64,000 bases of DNA, taken from contig NC_079907.1 of NCBI RefSeq assembly GCF_024868665.1, positions 13,717,387 to 13,781,386 on the forward strand, in the 5' to 3' direction. Every line of letters starts with the position of its first letter. Position 1 is the stretch's first letter. The notes below the pieces were generated by a model. The model was not told the origin of the DNA. It did no database searches and saw only the letters and a program-made list of their open reading frames with translations. Source of the stretch: Triplophysa rosa (taxonomy: Eukaryota; Chordata; Actinopteri; Cypriniformes; Nemacheilidae). The position numbers and the translations under genes were made by a program. Shown in pieces: positions 29,501-40,260 of the stretch.

Positions 29501-32500
29501 AGCTTTTCTATGACTGATAGAATTTTAATGGTGGCTTCAATTCACACCTGATCAATTTACAAGTATTTGGTGGTTGTATTATTGACAGGTAAAAGCCTAA
29601 ACCTTAAATATATGATGACCCAATTTTTTCCTATGTTTTCCAAGAAAAAAACATAGTCTTGTATTCAGAACAATATGGTCGTTTCAATCGCTGAATCAAA
29701 AATCTATGAGAATTAAATGTCAAAGCTCAAAAACAGACAATTAATCGCCATAATCGTCAAAGCCCTAAAACAGACAATTAATCGCCATAATCGCAATGAT
29801 TTATTAGACAATTAATCGTCAATCAAATTTCATAATCGTGACAGCCCTAGTGTTGGCAATGTTCTATTAAATATGAATCGTTTTCTTACTGGAGTAATAG
29901 TTCAGCCAAAAAATACAATTTTGTTTTCTCAACCATGTGTTGTTTCTAAATGTCAACAATGTGACTTTCTAAAAGTTAGTAATTATAAAGGGAAATATTT
30001 TATAAAAGCCACCCATGATTCCAAATAGAGATGCACAGATACTAAATTATCAGATACTCAGTACAGAGTAGATACTAAATGATCAGATACAGATACTCCA
30101 TTGATACCGATACCCGATTATACCGATACCGAGGATTTATGAATGTTGTTAATTCACGTAATGACTATTAAAATTGAACATCAAACTGGTGATGTTGCTG
30201 AACATTTTCTATACACATAGCACAAATTCATTGTATATTCCTGTCCTCTTTTGATTGACAGGATATATCGGCTCTGATCATCGCCTGTTTTTAAACTATT
30301 GGCCGATAGCCCATAATGGGAAAAATGGCTTTCGACCGATACCGATTATTGGCTCGATATATTGTTGGAATCTGTAATTCCAAATCTTCTAACATCTTAC
30401 TAAAGCTGACAGGCCAAAAATGAAGTTTGTCTTTGAAAGTCTTACACGTTTTCCTATAAATAAGAATATAGTGTCTAATCTAAAAGACATGTATAAACCC
30501 CCAGAATCCCATAGATTACTTTCACGATAGATATATTTGCTTTTTGGAGAATCAAAAAATAGGGTGAACAAATTAACTTTTGAGTATGTAGTATGTGTTT
30601 ATCGAAGGTGTAATGTATATCATGTGTGACATTCAAATGAAACACTGGCTGTATGAAAATAAAGAAGCATCACCTTTTCCATGGGCAGCTGAATGGAAGC
30701 TTTGCAGTCAGTGAACTCTGCCTTGATGCTTGGGCCTTGAACCTCAGTCACAACGTACTGCAGCTTCTGCGACTCCTTCAGCATTTTCCTGTTACTCCCT
30801 CCAAACTTGCCCAGCACTCTGTAAGCCACGTGGGAAATAGTCTCGGCTGGGTTACGAAGCGTTCGCCACAATGCCTGTTTGCAAACGTCAACACTTCAGT
30901 CACAACACAGACCCACTTTCAGATGTGTTAGATGTCATCATTTCAGTGGCTTTACCTGCATCAGCTCTGCTCGAACTGGCTGGATGTGGTCATAGAGGAA
31001 GTCAGGCTGCAGGTTGTCCACGCAGAGCTCCAGCGTGCGCAGCCCTTGGCTGACCAGAGTCTGAGAACCGTTGAGTGCGGACACCAGTGGATCCATGAGC
31101 ATGGGCAGGTAAGGCAGAAGAGAGCTCAGCCTCACAGGAACTGTGAGACACAGTTCTACAAACAGATCCTTCATGTGCTGCTTGTGAAGGCCACTCTGCA
31201 GCATGTTCAAACCTAAGACATGCCAAAGGTAGTGACTCCTTATCCTGACAAACATTTCAATTCATTTTGAAGCACCCTACAGTCGGTCATCTGCTCACCT
31301 TGCAGCAAATTAGGCAGGAGAGGCAGGAACTCCTGGTACAAGAGGTCATGGCTACCCCCGCCTATAGAGCGGAACAGTGCCCTCAGCAACAGGAAGTAGT
31401 TGTAGGGCTCCTTGGCTGACTGAGCCAGCTCCATGGAACTGTTCACTATTTTATGAAGGTGAGGCTGCAAGAGAATGAGAAATTCAATCATCTTTCTGAA
31501 GAAAAATAAACTTGTATATTTTATAAAGCAAATCATCAATCCAATTTGTTTCCCAACAATGTATTAGTCTAATACAGTAAGCTGTGCAAAGAAAAACCTT
31601 TGGCTAAAACACATCGTTTTCAACACAATCAGATTACAATTTTAGCGAGCTATAGGAACCTGTTCAATTCCAGTATTTCAAAGTGACCTTCACTCTGGTC
31701 CTTCCTGTCAATCTCAGGCACACGTGTCATTTCTCATCAAAAGGGCTGACAGAACGCATTAAAATTAATGACGCAAGGCTACTGCCGCGGAGGCGTTAGA
31801 TAGCAGTGTCGCAAGAGCCGGGAGGGTGTGAGCGATCCCTCGCTTTGAAAAACTGAATTACTTTCTTCACACTCTTAATAAGCATCTTAGCTGACTCAAA
31901 GACAATATAGGCGTTTATTAGCCTTTCTTCTGCATATTTATTTGTCATAACATCGAGGAAAGGCTCACCTTGAGCATTTGCTCGTTTTCCGCAGCGAAGA
32001 GAGAAACCGAACCGAAGACAAGTTTGAAGAGTTTGAGATAGAGGTTTGATAGCTCTACGTTGGAGCCCATCTCAGGCAGTCGCTCCAGAAGATACTCAAC
32101 CAAAATGGTGGCAAAAAGTGCAGAGGTGGTCAGATTAGCCAGGAAGGAATTTGCTACAATCTGATGGATAAAAAAGCAAATAAAACAACAATCACAATTG
32201 TTAACATATTTGTTCACTATGCACACTTGCAACTTTTGCATGCGTCGTATGCCCATAGTAGTATATGACAAATCAACATCAGAGAAATAATGCATTAAAT
32301 GTTTGATTGAAATAAGCAACTTTTATAAGACTTGCAAGCTGCTCATGTCCCATTAAGATAGGCAATTCAAGATTTTTTGGATTTCTGATCCCTCCCTAGC
32401 ATCAGTACCTGTAGGGCATAGTTTTTAGATATCCGCTCCACCATGTATGGGACGGTGGTCTGAAAAATCTCCTTAAAGGTGAGAGGGTTCATCATGGTGA

Positions 32501-35500
32501 AGACCCCAGCGAAGTGCTCCAAAACCTCCTTCTCCTCCTTCATCCGTACCGTCTGACAGTTGGCAACACGGATGTACGTCTGCCCATTGCCGGCAATCTG
32601 TACCTAGCCAAAAGGGGGTTGGCTCTGTGATAATCTGTAAACTGTAATTCTCAGCATCATGTGTACTTTGAATTGCTCGCTGATCTGAGCACATCTGAGC
32701 AAACTAAGTGAGTCCTTATGACACATCAGCAGATGGTTGTACCTGGTAGATGTCCAAGGCCTGCATGGCATATTTGACTAGTTTGATGTAGATCTGGGTC
32801 TCTTTAGGCTGGAGTTGCTTGTTGGGAATGAATTGAGCTTCTGTGATACAAAACGAAAAGCAAACACGCAGTCATTCAAAAGGAATACTGACCAGTCTAA
32901 GAGTACAGTGTAGAGTCTAAGAAACAACATCAACAATCAAAAACGCTATTCTAAGTGTCTTCCTGATGAGAGACTTTTTTATTATTTTGAAAGACGTGCG
33001 CGAAAGCTGTTGGCAGATGCCTGAGCGAGTGAGTGCTCGCTGTCCCATGCCAGTGTCATTATTCTATCGTTATTTTCTTAACTTGTTACGAAATAAAAAG
33101 TGTTTCACCTCAGAAAAACTGTCCTGTCCTGTCAGACGTTATACAGTGCTACTTACGCAAATGTGGAAGTGCGCACTTTCTTCACTGAACCACAAAAGAA
33201 ACGAGCATAGCAGGCAACGTGTGAAATTAAAGTAAAATACCTAAAAATCCTGTAACGGTTAACGTACTTCAAGTGTTAGCTGGGAAGGATTTACATGAAG
33301 GTATGATATTCATATTCATCTTTCATTAACAGTTCATGTTAATATTGTGTATTGACCATAGTAACTCGTGTTTCCATAACCCCAAAATGCCATGTTATTT
33401 TTGCTTTATGTTATTTTGTATATGCTTGTATAACGGTGGCGGCTAAAACCAACAATTTTATTAAAAAACTAGTTTGGGACTGTTATTTAATAGCCTTAAC
33501 TTAACTTACAGACTGTTCGTTCATCAGTATTAGTCAAAAAGTTAGTCACAAATTTGTGTTAGTATTTTAGTATCAGTCACTGTTTTTTTGTTTTGTTTTG
33601 TTTTGTTTTTTAATTTGTTTTCGGCATTTTTGCCTCTAATTGTACAGCTGTTTGTTAGAGAGGACAGGAAGCGAAGTGGGAGAGAGAAGGGGGTGGGTTC
33701 GGGGAAGGACCACGAGACGGGAATCGAACCCGGGTAGCCCGATGCGCAACATGTCGGAGGCTCTGACAGTCACTTGTATTTTTAAACAAACTACATATGT
33801 CCTAAAAAGTGGACCGCGGCTTGATGACCATGGTAAAATGTGGGTCCCATGGCTAAACCAGTTGAGAACCACTGCTCTAGGTACATCCGTCTCACCTCCA
33901 GGAGCTTTGCAAGAAGTGATGCCCCAGGTGATGGTTTTCACTCCACATACTAGGGTCTTAACCAGACTGCGACAATCTGACACCTGAAAAGTTTGTTTGT
34001 CATCTTTATCCCCAGGTCTATCGAAGGCCGTGGATGGAGGAGGAGCTGGGGTCACAGGTGTCGGGGGTGCAGGTGGAGGCAATGCAGGCGTAGCTACAGT
34101 GGGAGTGGCTGGAACTCCTGGTAATGCCCCTGGGTCAGCCACACCCATCTCTGATTGGGGCTTACACTTCTTGAAGATGGACACCAGCTGATAGCGTGCA
34201 ATGGTGTGGAATTTTAACACGAAGACCTGGAGGAATCAAATAATTGTATAAATTAACGCATCAGATCAGCTTCGTATAATCTTTTGTGTACTGTGACAAT
34301 TACGATCAGAAACACACAGCGTAACCCATCTCACCTCCAGCATTCTCATGAGAATATCTCTGCCATTGCCGTTTTCCTGTTCGCTCTTGGATCGGATGCA
34401 GTCCACAAGATTTAACAGCAGCTTACAGGACATGGTTTGAATACTGCTGGGGAGTGACTCGTCGTCGATGTTCTTTGCAAACAGTTGCACAGCAAAGGAT
34501 AGGTCCGTCAACGGCAGGTTCTGTCTTACGTGGTGGACCAGGTCTGCTAGTGTGCTGTATGCCAGGGGCCTAAAAAGTGAACAACAGACTCTTTGTGTTA
34601 GACAAGAGCAAAAAATGCCCTCAAAAAAAAAAAATCACAAACATGCCTACAATGCAAATAACTCTTGCTGTTAATATCTTGGGTCAGATTTTAGTTGAGG
34701 TCGAGTCAAAGATTCTGTATAAATGACACTAATGACTTTGACACATCGCAAGTCCCGCCAAATTTGCCTGCTGAAGGCTGACGGCTGAGCTGTGGATGAA
34801 AAGTGGGAGATGTTGGCAGGCATATGACATCTGGGGCCGGGAGACAGACAGTGGGCAGCGCCAGGAGAACCTGGCACATGAAGATAGACACCTGGATCTC
34901 CTCTGCCCAGTGGGGCATCTCAGCTCAGTCACGCACCATTAACTATCAATTCTGATGTGCTGCCATTGATGGAAACCCAACTTTTAGCTCCCAATTGCTT
35001 TTGCACAGAAACTTGGGAGGAAAAAGATTGTGGCCTCCAGCAGTACAGAAAGCATTGTTAGGGAGGGATGACAAAACTAACATCTATGACTCCAATCCAA
35101 AACCTTGCGAGTTGCCTCTACACATTTTGTTGTCTTTAAAGCCAGCATTTTAAATGAATGGCAACTTTTTAACAGAGATTATACAATACAGAGTAAACAT
35201 TCAAAAATGAATACCTATCCCAAATAATAAATAAAGCTATCCCAAATTAGCTTCTATGAAAACTACATGACGTCTTTGGAATCTGGCCAAAATTAAGTAT
35301 CAACTTCTGGAAAAGCCTTTAGCATCTAAAGCAAACCTACCATGACTCAAAATTGAGCTCACTACAATAGGAACATGTTGTTTTTTTATACTGGACAACA
35401 TTGTCTAGGTTTGGAATCCATCACAGATTTATTCGCACCTGCATGAGCTTCAAAGACGTGGGTGTGGTTAATCTACGTTCTTACCTTAGCGTCTCTCTCG

Positions 35501-38500
35501 CAGTGTATCCAGATCCAATGAGTATCGACTCATCAAAAAGCTTGTCCATGCATGGAATGAATTCTGCAACAAAAACAGATGCCGTCACCAATTCTGAAGC
35601 CCACCACAATAGCAAGAGGCCCCAAGAACCATGAGATACATCAATGCCAAGTCTCAACAGTGAGTTTCTCATTGATTCATTTAACCTTCTCCACAGGACT
35701 AATGATTTAGCAGAGTGTATCAGATTCTTCTCGAATGCTATTGATCGAGAGGCGATGCTCAAGGAGAATGCCGCCGTTACGTATCAAACGGGCACCCCGT
35801 GAAGATCGGCTTCATAATTAACAGTAGATGCGGCCGTGTCAACAATAGCAGACGTTTTTGCATATCTTAGCTGGCAACAATCTGCAGAACGTTGTGCGAA
35901 GGGCGACTCACGGCTGCGTAGATCTGTGGTTAGGATGTGCTTGGCAGCGATCAGGAGCTCTTTGCGCAGGTGAGCCGTCTCAGGGGGGCAGTTCGTCAGA
36001 AGCTGCAACATCCCTTTCACCATCTGCTGAGAATACTTCCCGACCAAGTCCTGACACACACGTATAAACACACATTTTAACATCAGTCACTGGTTAAAGC
36101 ATGTTTCATTAGACAGCTAGATCTTTGGTTTCTAAAGGCCTGTGTTAGTTTACCTGGTAGATGCGGATAATGTAGGCGAGGAACGACAAGGTCTTAATCT
36201 GAGCGGCGATGAAATCTGCATAAAGTTCCTTGTTGAAGAGCTTGTGTTGCCTGTTGTGGACATAAATAAAGGAAAACCTGAAATGTCGCATGTTAAACAG
36301 CATTTACACAAGCCATTTCAGTGCATTAATGATGTAACACCCCACACAATCACATGTGCACACACACTCAAAGAGATGCGAGGGGTCACTGACCGAGCCT
36401 GTGCAGACACCTGCAGCATGATGGTGTTCATGATAAGGGGCACAAACTCTGACACCACGTTGTGAATGTTCAGTTTGTACAGCTAGGAAAGACATCAGAT
36501 GGAAAAACAATTAGTGTGAAATTTGCATTTTTACATTAAAACAAGATTTGCACTATTTAAACAGCAATAATTACTTACCTATAACAAATTAAAACATTAT
36601 GACATCTAATACATTGAAATCATGTCTGGCACATTTTCAGAGTCTGTTTTCTAGTGATATTTAAGGGTTCTAAATGTGTGCAAAAAACAACTGGTCAATT
36701 AAATGTCAAAACGATAAAACAAACGTTGTATTTTGATTGGTTGATTCCTAACAATCCAGAAAACTGCATATCCAGCAGATGCATGCTTCAACTTTTCCGA
36801 CTCAAAACATCTAAATTGATTTCCGACACAAACTTAACGTGACATCGACAAAAATAAATAAGCTACACTTATGACAACCACCACAGTGTTGAAAAAAGTC
36901 AAATAATGGCAAGAAGGGTTTCTGGATTATTGAAAACATCCTTTAGAACGGAGCAAAATGCCTCACTGTCCGTTTACAAAGGATGGTTGGCATTAAGTCA
37001 GTCGTAAATGGATGTTTGTATGAGCCCTTACCTGATACATGAGCACAACGATGATTGGCAGCTCTGCCAACACTTTGAGTGACAGCGATCCTCTGGGGAT
37101 TATGGTATGCTGAGGACACAGACATAAAACCAACTAGTTAGAGACAGAAAAACGATTCAAAGCAGTTTTCTTTAAAAACATACATGACCGTTTGTAGTGG
37201 TGTTGAGAGTAAAAGACTAGAATTTTAACACTACGCTACACAGAAGATCATAAGCAGGCACTTGGCACCCTCTACTGTCTATAAACTGTAAAGATAACTA
37301 ATTATTTGCATTGAAAGATTCAATGAATGCAAACAAATGGTCCGAAGCTGTAACTATAATACTGGCAAATAATAATTGTTTAATGCAAATTATATCAGCA
37401 TACAGACACTCAGATCTTATCAGTTTTACTTTCAGCGCCCAGGCTTATTGGTACATTTATCACACACACATACACGCGCACACACACACACAAAAGCACA
37501 CACACAGTACCATTCTCTGGACTAAAGCACATCGCTCTCATCATTGTGTCTTTGCTGATCATATTTCTCAACACTACACAGATAATTAAGGTTACTGTAA
37601 TGCGTTACAGTGTGTGTACTGACCGTCCTGGTCTCGCTGTCCTCACGCTCTGGCGCAGTCTTCACCAAAACTGAGGTGATCATACCCACCATCTCTGGGG
37701 ACGGCACTGTGTTCTCTGCTATAACTTGAGGATTCTCAAAGTATCTTGTCTGACAGAAAGAAAATATTATTATACAAAATTGTAAAAGCCCAACATAAGC
37801 AAATACTTTTAAGTGACTAAATACAAAAACTGCTTACCACTACTTTAGGTAGCTCTTTGTAAATCTGCTTCACAAAGTCCAAGAAGTGATGAATCTATAA
37901 GAGATGGGAGTCATGAGTGCGTTTTATTAAACTATATTAAAACACGGAAGAGCAAACTCTGTCCTGCATAATAGAGTACCAGAGGGCTTCATCTCACCTC
38001 TTGAGAGATCGGAGGACGGAACTGTTTATGCAGTTCAATGATAATGCGCAAACAAATGAGCACATTCTCTTCGCTTTCGATCTGAATGATGAAATACAGA
38101 GGTGACGTTCAGTGTCTCTGACACGGTCAGAATCAATAATAAAACTAAAAGAACTTTAAAAAAATCAAGTATATGAAATTAACAGACAACACAAAATAAT
38201 GTAACATTTTTAATATTCAACACAAAATATTGTCATAGAGTACTGACTCATTTGTAAGTCACTTGTCACCATCTAGAAATCATGGCTAAAAAATCTGGGT
38301 AAGAAGGCAAAGCAAGCTGACCTCAAGGAAGCGGAACATGACGGAGAGGATATTTTTGGCGTGAGACCGCAGGTGTTCATTAGTTGGTATTCGATGGATG
38401 ATCTCCAGAACAAGTTTCCTTAATTGCTATAACGAATAAGACAAAAACACCCGACTTTGATTGAATTGGATAAGACCTCAATGAAGAATAGTGATATGAC

Positions 38501-39083
38501 TTCAACAGTAACACACCTGCGTTGGTTTCTCCTGAAGGAACTGGACTTCTCCATCCTGAAGAAATGTTAGGAAACGAGGGATGATGTGCTCCAAGAAAGT
38601 CGAATACTGTGGCGAGGATGTTACATTCTGCGGAGAATAAAAGAATAGAAATCAAGACATGTGAGGATACCATCTTGCATCTCAAGCTTTGTATAAGATA
38701 TAAGGGCTTACCTCAAAATTCTCACTGACTTCCTGCATCATTTTCAGTTTGGTCTCATCCGCTGATGTTTAAAAGGAGAAATGAAACTGTGAGTTACTGC
38801 ATCTTGTGTTCACAAGCACATGCGCAACTACTTTTCAACCCATGCCCCATCACAGGTGTATTGAAACAAAGCCCATTATATACACATTAAACAGTCGGTC
38901 ACATTTATATATGTCCTAACAGGCGTAGATAATACAAGAGAAAACATATTTTAAAATTATTTTAAGCAAAATAAAACACTCACGTGTGTTGTTATCAGTG
39001 AGCGCAGCCACAAACTGCAAATACTTCTTCATGAGGGTGGTCTGATCCACCACCGTGGGGCTCGGGGTGGGCACAAAGGACAT
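27..39083 (-). CDS. trrap: TRRAP, N-terminal two thirds (partial at window start)
   Basis: TRRAP is the ~3,860-residue catalytically inactive PIKK-family scaffold that brings transcription activators such as MYC and E2F to the SAGA and TIP60/NuA4 histone acetyltransferase complexes in the nucleus. I placed 51 coding exons by consensus splice sites and by recognising the near-identical vertebrate protein. They total 7,851 nt (2,617 codons), keep phase at every junction and contain no in-frame stop. The start is ATG at 39083-39081 ([20 protein letters not shown]). The part present is the helical HEAT-repeat region; the last residues here (LSDRQQH at 27-47) precede the FAT domain, so FAT, PIKK and FATC lie outside the window. 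The gene is divergent from the pentraxin gene. Exon lists follow in separate entries. Individual exon edges are inferred from sequence, not transcripts. Confidence 0.97.
1296..1530. repeat. Inverted-repeat MITE, 'TAGGCCC(A/G)GTTTC' ends, TRRAP intron
   Basis: The left end TAGGCCCAGTTTCACAGACA and the right end read backwards, TAGGCCCGGTTTCGAAGACT, form imperfect terminal inverted repeats. They bound a 235-bp AT-rich interior with no coding capacity. I recognise this as a common fish non-autonomous element type. No clean target duplication is visible. Confidence 0.7.
4861..5110. repeat. Partial TTAA-type MITE, TRRAP intron
   Basis: The right end (GAATTATCCCTTTAA, TTAA at 5107-5110) and the interior (ACCCATTGACTT, ATTTTCTTTTGTGTTCTGC) match the same family as the complete copies at 7698 and 58004. 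The left terminus is degraded. Confidence 0.6.
7698..7960. repeat. TTAA-flanked MITE (piggyBac-like family), TRRAP intron
   Basis: A complete copy begins TTAAAGGGAAAGTTCACCCA and ends TGGGTAAACTGGTCCTTTAA, flanked by TTAA at 7698-7701 and 7957-7960. It is largely palindromic: ATCTGTATAAATGTCTTTGT recurs inverted at the far side. It is non-coding. The TTAA flanks suggest mobilisation by a piggyBac-type transposase, but that assignment is inferred from the target motif only. Confidence 0.7.
10121..10918. mobile_element. 798-bp non-autonomous DNA transposon with CAAATG duplication
   Basis: The left terminus CAAGGTTTTTCCTG and the inverted right terminus CAGGGTTTTTCCTG pair almost perfectly and are followed at both ends by GAGGCGG-type sequence. 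CAAATG occurs directly outside each end (10115-10120 and 10919-10924), consistent with a 6-bp target duplication. No long open frame is present. The superfamily is unclear; the ends resemble hAT elements, but an 8-bp duplication would be expected for those. Confidence 0.65.
11447..11517. repeat. (GA)n microsatellite
   Basis: About 70 bp of nearly pure GA dinucleotides with a few GT and GATA interruptions lies inside the TRRAP intron 12054-9167. Confidence 0.95.
12055..15065 (-). other. trrap: TRRAP coding exons 36-42, residues ~1743-2126
   Basis: Coding exons are 15065-14937, 14372-14106, 13701-13495, 12896-12738, 12654-12523, 12393-12283 and 12201-12055. The block contains [40 protein letters not shown] and [20 protein letters not shown]. 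Exon 12654-12523 (residues ~1997-2040) carries the basic stretch [17 protein letters not shown], which corresponds to the region annotated as a bipartite nuclear localisation signal in the human protein (recalled, not checked). The large intron before this block (18494-15066) contains nested transposons. Confidence 0.94.
15524..15737. mobile_element. 214-bp MITE nested in hAT element
   Basis: Long terminal inverted repeats, GCTCTCACAAAATCCTTGGT on the left and the complement of ACCAAGGATTTAGTGAGAGC on the right, continue through GTTTCGAGTC for about 29 bp. CTCAAGTCTC flanks both ends (15514-15523 and 15738-15747), a 9-10 bp duplication suggesting a Mutator-like or related mover. The interior has a short CCCTAA-rich tract and no coding potential. 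Confidence 0.75.
16534..16879. mobile_element. 346-bp hAT MITE inserted in the end of an older hAT
   Basis: The termini are TAGGGCTGTGCAATTAATCG and, inverted, TAGGGCTGCTCGATTATGAC. The 8-bp duplication GCTGCAGC (16526-16533 and 16880-16887) lies in the terminal repeat of the host hAT, so this copy is younger than the host. It is non-coding and AT-rich. Confidence 0.85.
17925..18130. repeat. Partial TTAA-family MITE, TRRAP intron
   Basis: The interior matches the family (CCATTCCAAACCTGTAAGGC, TTCTGCAGAACGCAAAAGAT, AATATCTTCTTTTGTGTTTC), but both termini are missing or strongly diverged. Confidence 0.5.
20062..20249 (-). mobile_element. tRNA-derived SINE with 11-bp target duplication
   Basis: On the minus strand a tRNA-like head contains a Pol III B-box-like GAGTTTGATTCCCGTC, and the copy ends in an A-tract (T run at 20059-20072 on plus). 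ATAAACTGTTT occurs on both sides (20051-20061 and 20250-20260), a perfect 11-bp duplication typical of LINE-mediated retrotransposition. It lies in the TRRAP intron 21966-19928, in the same orientation as the gene. Confidence 0.8.
21194..21262. repeat. Two-copy tandem duplication, TRRAP intron
   Basis: Two adjacent near-identical ~36-bp units read TTTTTACCATATTTGGGCC followed by CCGTCAGATA or CTGTCAGATA. No function is apparent. Confidence 0.7.
25126..25312. repeat. TTAA-family MITE fragment, TRRAP intron
   Basis: It begins TTAAAGGGATAGTTCACAAA and continues with CACAAAAGAAGATATTTTGA and GTCAGTCTTACATAAATGAT, as in the complete copies. The far end is degraded. Confidence 0.6.
26280..26560. 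repeat. Degenerate 'CACCCAAAAAT' MITE next to Tc1 remnant
   Basis: The sequence GGATCACCCAAAAATTTTAT, TTCCAAACCTGTATACATTT and a self-complementary TGGTAGTCAA core match the AGTTCACCC MITE group. It directly abuts the Tc1 fragment, so the two may have moved as one composite or one inserted in the other. Confidence 0.55.
26565..27273 (+). pseudogene. 5'-truncated Tc1/mariner transposase copy, TRRAP intron
   Basis: An open frame at 26637-26984 encodes the C-terminal part of a Tc1-type DDE transposase: [20 protein letters not shown] carries the second catalytic Asp, and [12 protein letters not shown] carries the Glu. The DNA-binding half and the first Asp are absent. Coding similarity extends upstream to about 26596 but without the N-terminus. 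The 3' end finishes near TATGACCAGCACCTGTA (27256-27272), the element's likely terminal inverted repeat; no matching 5' terminus is seen. The family is extremely repetitive in cyprinids. The copy cannot be autonomous. Confidence 0.85.
27478..29151. other. TRRAP intron stretch without recognised elements
   Basis: Non-coding intron sequence. It is more GC-rich and less repetitive than its neighbours at 27,700-28,860, but contains no supported exon, RNA or transposon. Confidence 0.5.
29160..29849. mobile_element. 690-bp hAT MITE with perfect 8-bp duplication, TRRAP intron
   Basis: The termini TAGGGCTGTCACGATTA and TAATCGTGACAGCCCTA are exact inverse complements for 17 bp. GTGTTGGC lies directly outside both ends (29152-29159 and 29850-29857). 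The interior is AT-rich without a transposase frame. Near the right end a ~37-bp unit (AAACAGACAATTAATCGCCA core, ~29733-29796) is tandemly repeated. Intact ends and duplications suggest a fairly recent insertion. Confidence 0.9.
30018..30380. repeat. Degenerate hAT-like remnant, TRRAP intron
   Basis: AGAGATGCACAGATACTAAA at the left and repeated CCGATACC/CGATACCGATTATTGG motifs resemble the 'GATGCACCGATA' hAT MITEs of fish. The right terminus is too eroded to define a duplication. Confidence 0.5.
33582..33766 (-). mobile_element. tRNA-derived SINE, second copy, TRRAP intron
   Basis: This is the same family as the copy at 20062. The minus-strand B box GGGTTCGATTCCCGTC is intact (plus GACGGGAATCGAACCC at 33717-33732), and the 3' end is A-rich (plus TTTTGTTTTG repeats). 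CAGTCACT flanks both sides (33574-33581 and 33767-33774). It ends about 130 bp downstream of the TRRAP donor at 33895. Confidence 0.75.
33896..39083 (-). other. trrap: TRRAP coding exons 1-14, residues ~1-560
   Basis: In transcription order the coding exons are 39083-38984, 38761-38712, 38627-38517, 38426-38322, 38081-37998, 37894-37838, 37749-37624, 37109-37032, 36482-36394, 36250-36154, 36050-35912, 35563-35485, 34569-34335 and 34226-33896. They encode the first HEAT repeats (for example [20 protein letters not shown] and [19 protein letters not shown]). The last exon carries a low-complexity Pro/Ala/Thr linker at about residues 475-515 (plus-strand 34010-34150), shorter than the long proline run I recall in the mammalian protein; it is followed by the conserved segment [20 protein letters not shown]. 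Introns are short, 76-760 bp. Confidence 0.94.
37462..37507. repeat. (CA)n microsatellite
   Basis: An interrupted CA/CG dinucleotide run lies in the TRRAP intron 37623-37110. Confidence 0.85.
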
Positions 39084-39744
39084 GGTGGCCGCCGGGATAG
39101 ACAGGATTGAGCTGAATTGGGGCAGACTGGTGTCTGCGCTGATCTCAGTAGAAGTTCATGCCGTCTTTTTAAGACAGTAAACACAAATGAAAAACAAAAT
39201 ATCACTTTGTTCTGTGCATAACCTAATTATGGTACAGGGACCTGATAATCTATAAGAACACTTTATATTTATCAATTTACCAGATGAATATAGTTTAGTT
39301 TTGCTGTAATGAAATGCATAAATGTAAGTATTATACAAAAGCAATCGAGGGAGTGTTTAACAAATTTAATACACATACCGATGCTGAATTATAATCAATA
39401 TCTATAATATTAATATGGCACTTTTAAGTAGACCATGATACCATTGCAGTCCAAACAATTAAATTACAATATTTATAAGAAACTTTTTTGTTACTGAATT
39501 ATTCATTATAACAGGCATGTCAGTGATTGGTTCTGACACGCATATGAAGAAACTAACTAGGAGCCTTGCCCTTGTGTCCAATACAACGTCGTCATTGACA
39601 CTACATAACAAATGCTTTCAATTCATTGCATTTATACTAAATATCAAATGCACAAAACAAGAAATAAAACAATGTCATTCAGACCAACGCCGCACAATGT
39701 CTAGTCTATAACTTCATGGGTAACGTTAGTTTTGGGGAAGCGGT

Positions 39745-39757
39745 GGGCGCGCCAAAC
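39745..39757 (-). promoter_or_regulatory. E2F-like motif in TRRAP intron 1
   Basis: On the minus strand the sequence GTTTGGCGCGCC fits the TTTSGCGC E2F consensus. It lies in the first intron about 400 bp downstream of the presumed first exon, in a short patch richer in CpG than its surroundings. This is a motif match only. Confidence 0.25.
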
Positions 39758-40156
39758 TGCAACAACACGCCTACTGCAGTCACGCTCACTGACGAGATAT
39801 GATGCGCTCGAGCACATAACATCTAACATTAAAAGGTGAATAATTTCCTCAGTTAAAAAGCTAACATGAAAACAATTTAAACACATCTAAATGATAAAAT
39901 GTTTGTGCTTTTATAAGTATGCAAGCTGCACGCCAGGCCATTTACAAAGAGCCCGCTGTCGCTAACTGACTAGCCGCCTGCTAACATGCATCAAGTCACA
40001 ATAAAGTCACGCAGAACTCAACCTTTTCACATTTTACCCGAATTAGTGTAAATATCCTATGCAGTTTCTATCCCACCCAGATTCTAATATCAGACTTTTT
40101 CGCTCATTTTGCATATACACTGCTAAATTACTCCCAATAAAACAGCACCAACTTAC

Positions 40157-40260
40157 CAGCAAGGGGACAGGAAAGAGTTTTAAATGAACTTCCGCTAGAC
40201 CGAATGAAATTTAGTGCAGGGTGTAAAATCAATCCGTCGTACCTATCTATTGCTAGTTGT
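40157..40260 (-). promoter_or_regulatory. trrap: TRRAP non-coding first exon and TATA-less promoter region
   Basis: A near-consensus splice donor (CTTGCTG|GTAAGTTGG, minus strand) at 40157/40156 marks a plausible untranslated first exon. It would join the acceptor at about 39139/39138, 55 nt upstream of the ATG. Just upstream, AGCGGAAGT (minus strand, 40196-40188) is an ETS/GABP-type site common in TATA-less housekeeping promoters. No TATA box is evident. The exact transcription start is not visible, so the right edge is approximate. Confidence 0.55.

Larger units (their letters stand above)
24042..32840 (-). other. trrap: TRRAP coding exons 15-25, residues ~561-1273
   Basis: Coding exons are 32840-32743, 32603-32409, 32160-31969, 31464-31299, 31212-30956, 30874-30674, 27477-27326, 25563-25364, 25093-24876, 24575-24378 and 24302-24042. 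Recognisable conserved stretches include [60 protein letters not shown] and [20 protein letters not shown]. The intron 30673-27478 holds a hAT element, and the intron 27325-25564 holds a degenerate Tc1 copy. All junctions keep phase. Confidence 0.94.

Noticed and set aside
33640..33987. 115-aa plus-strand frame over a TRRAP exon
   Set aside because: It is antisense to the coding exon 34226-33896 and the adjacent SINE.
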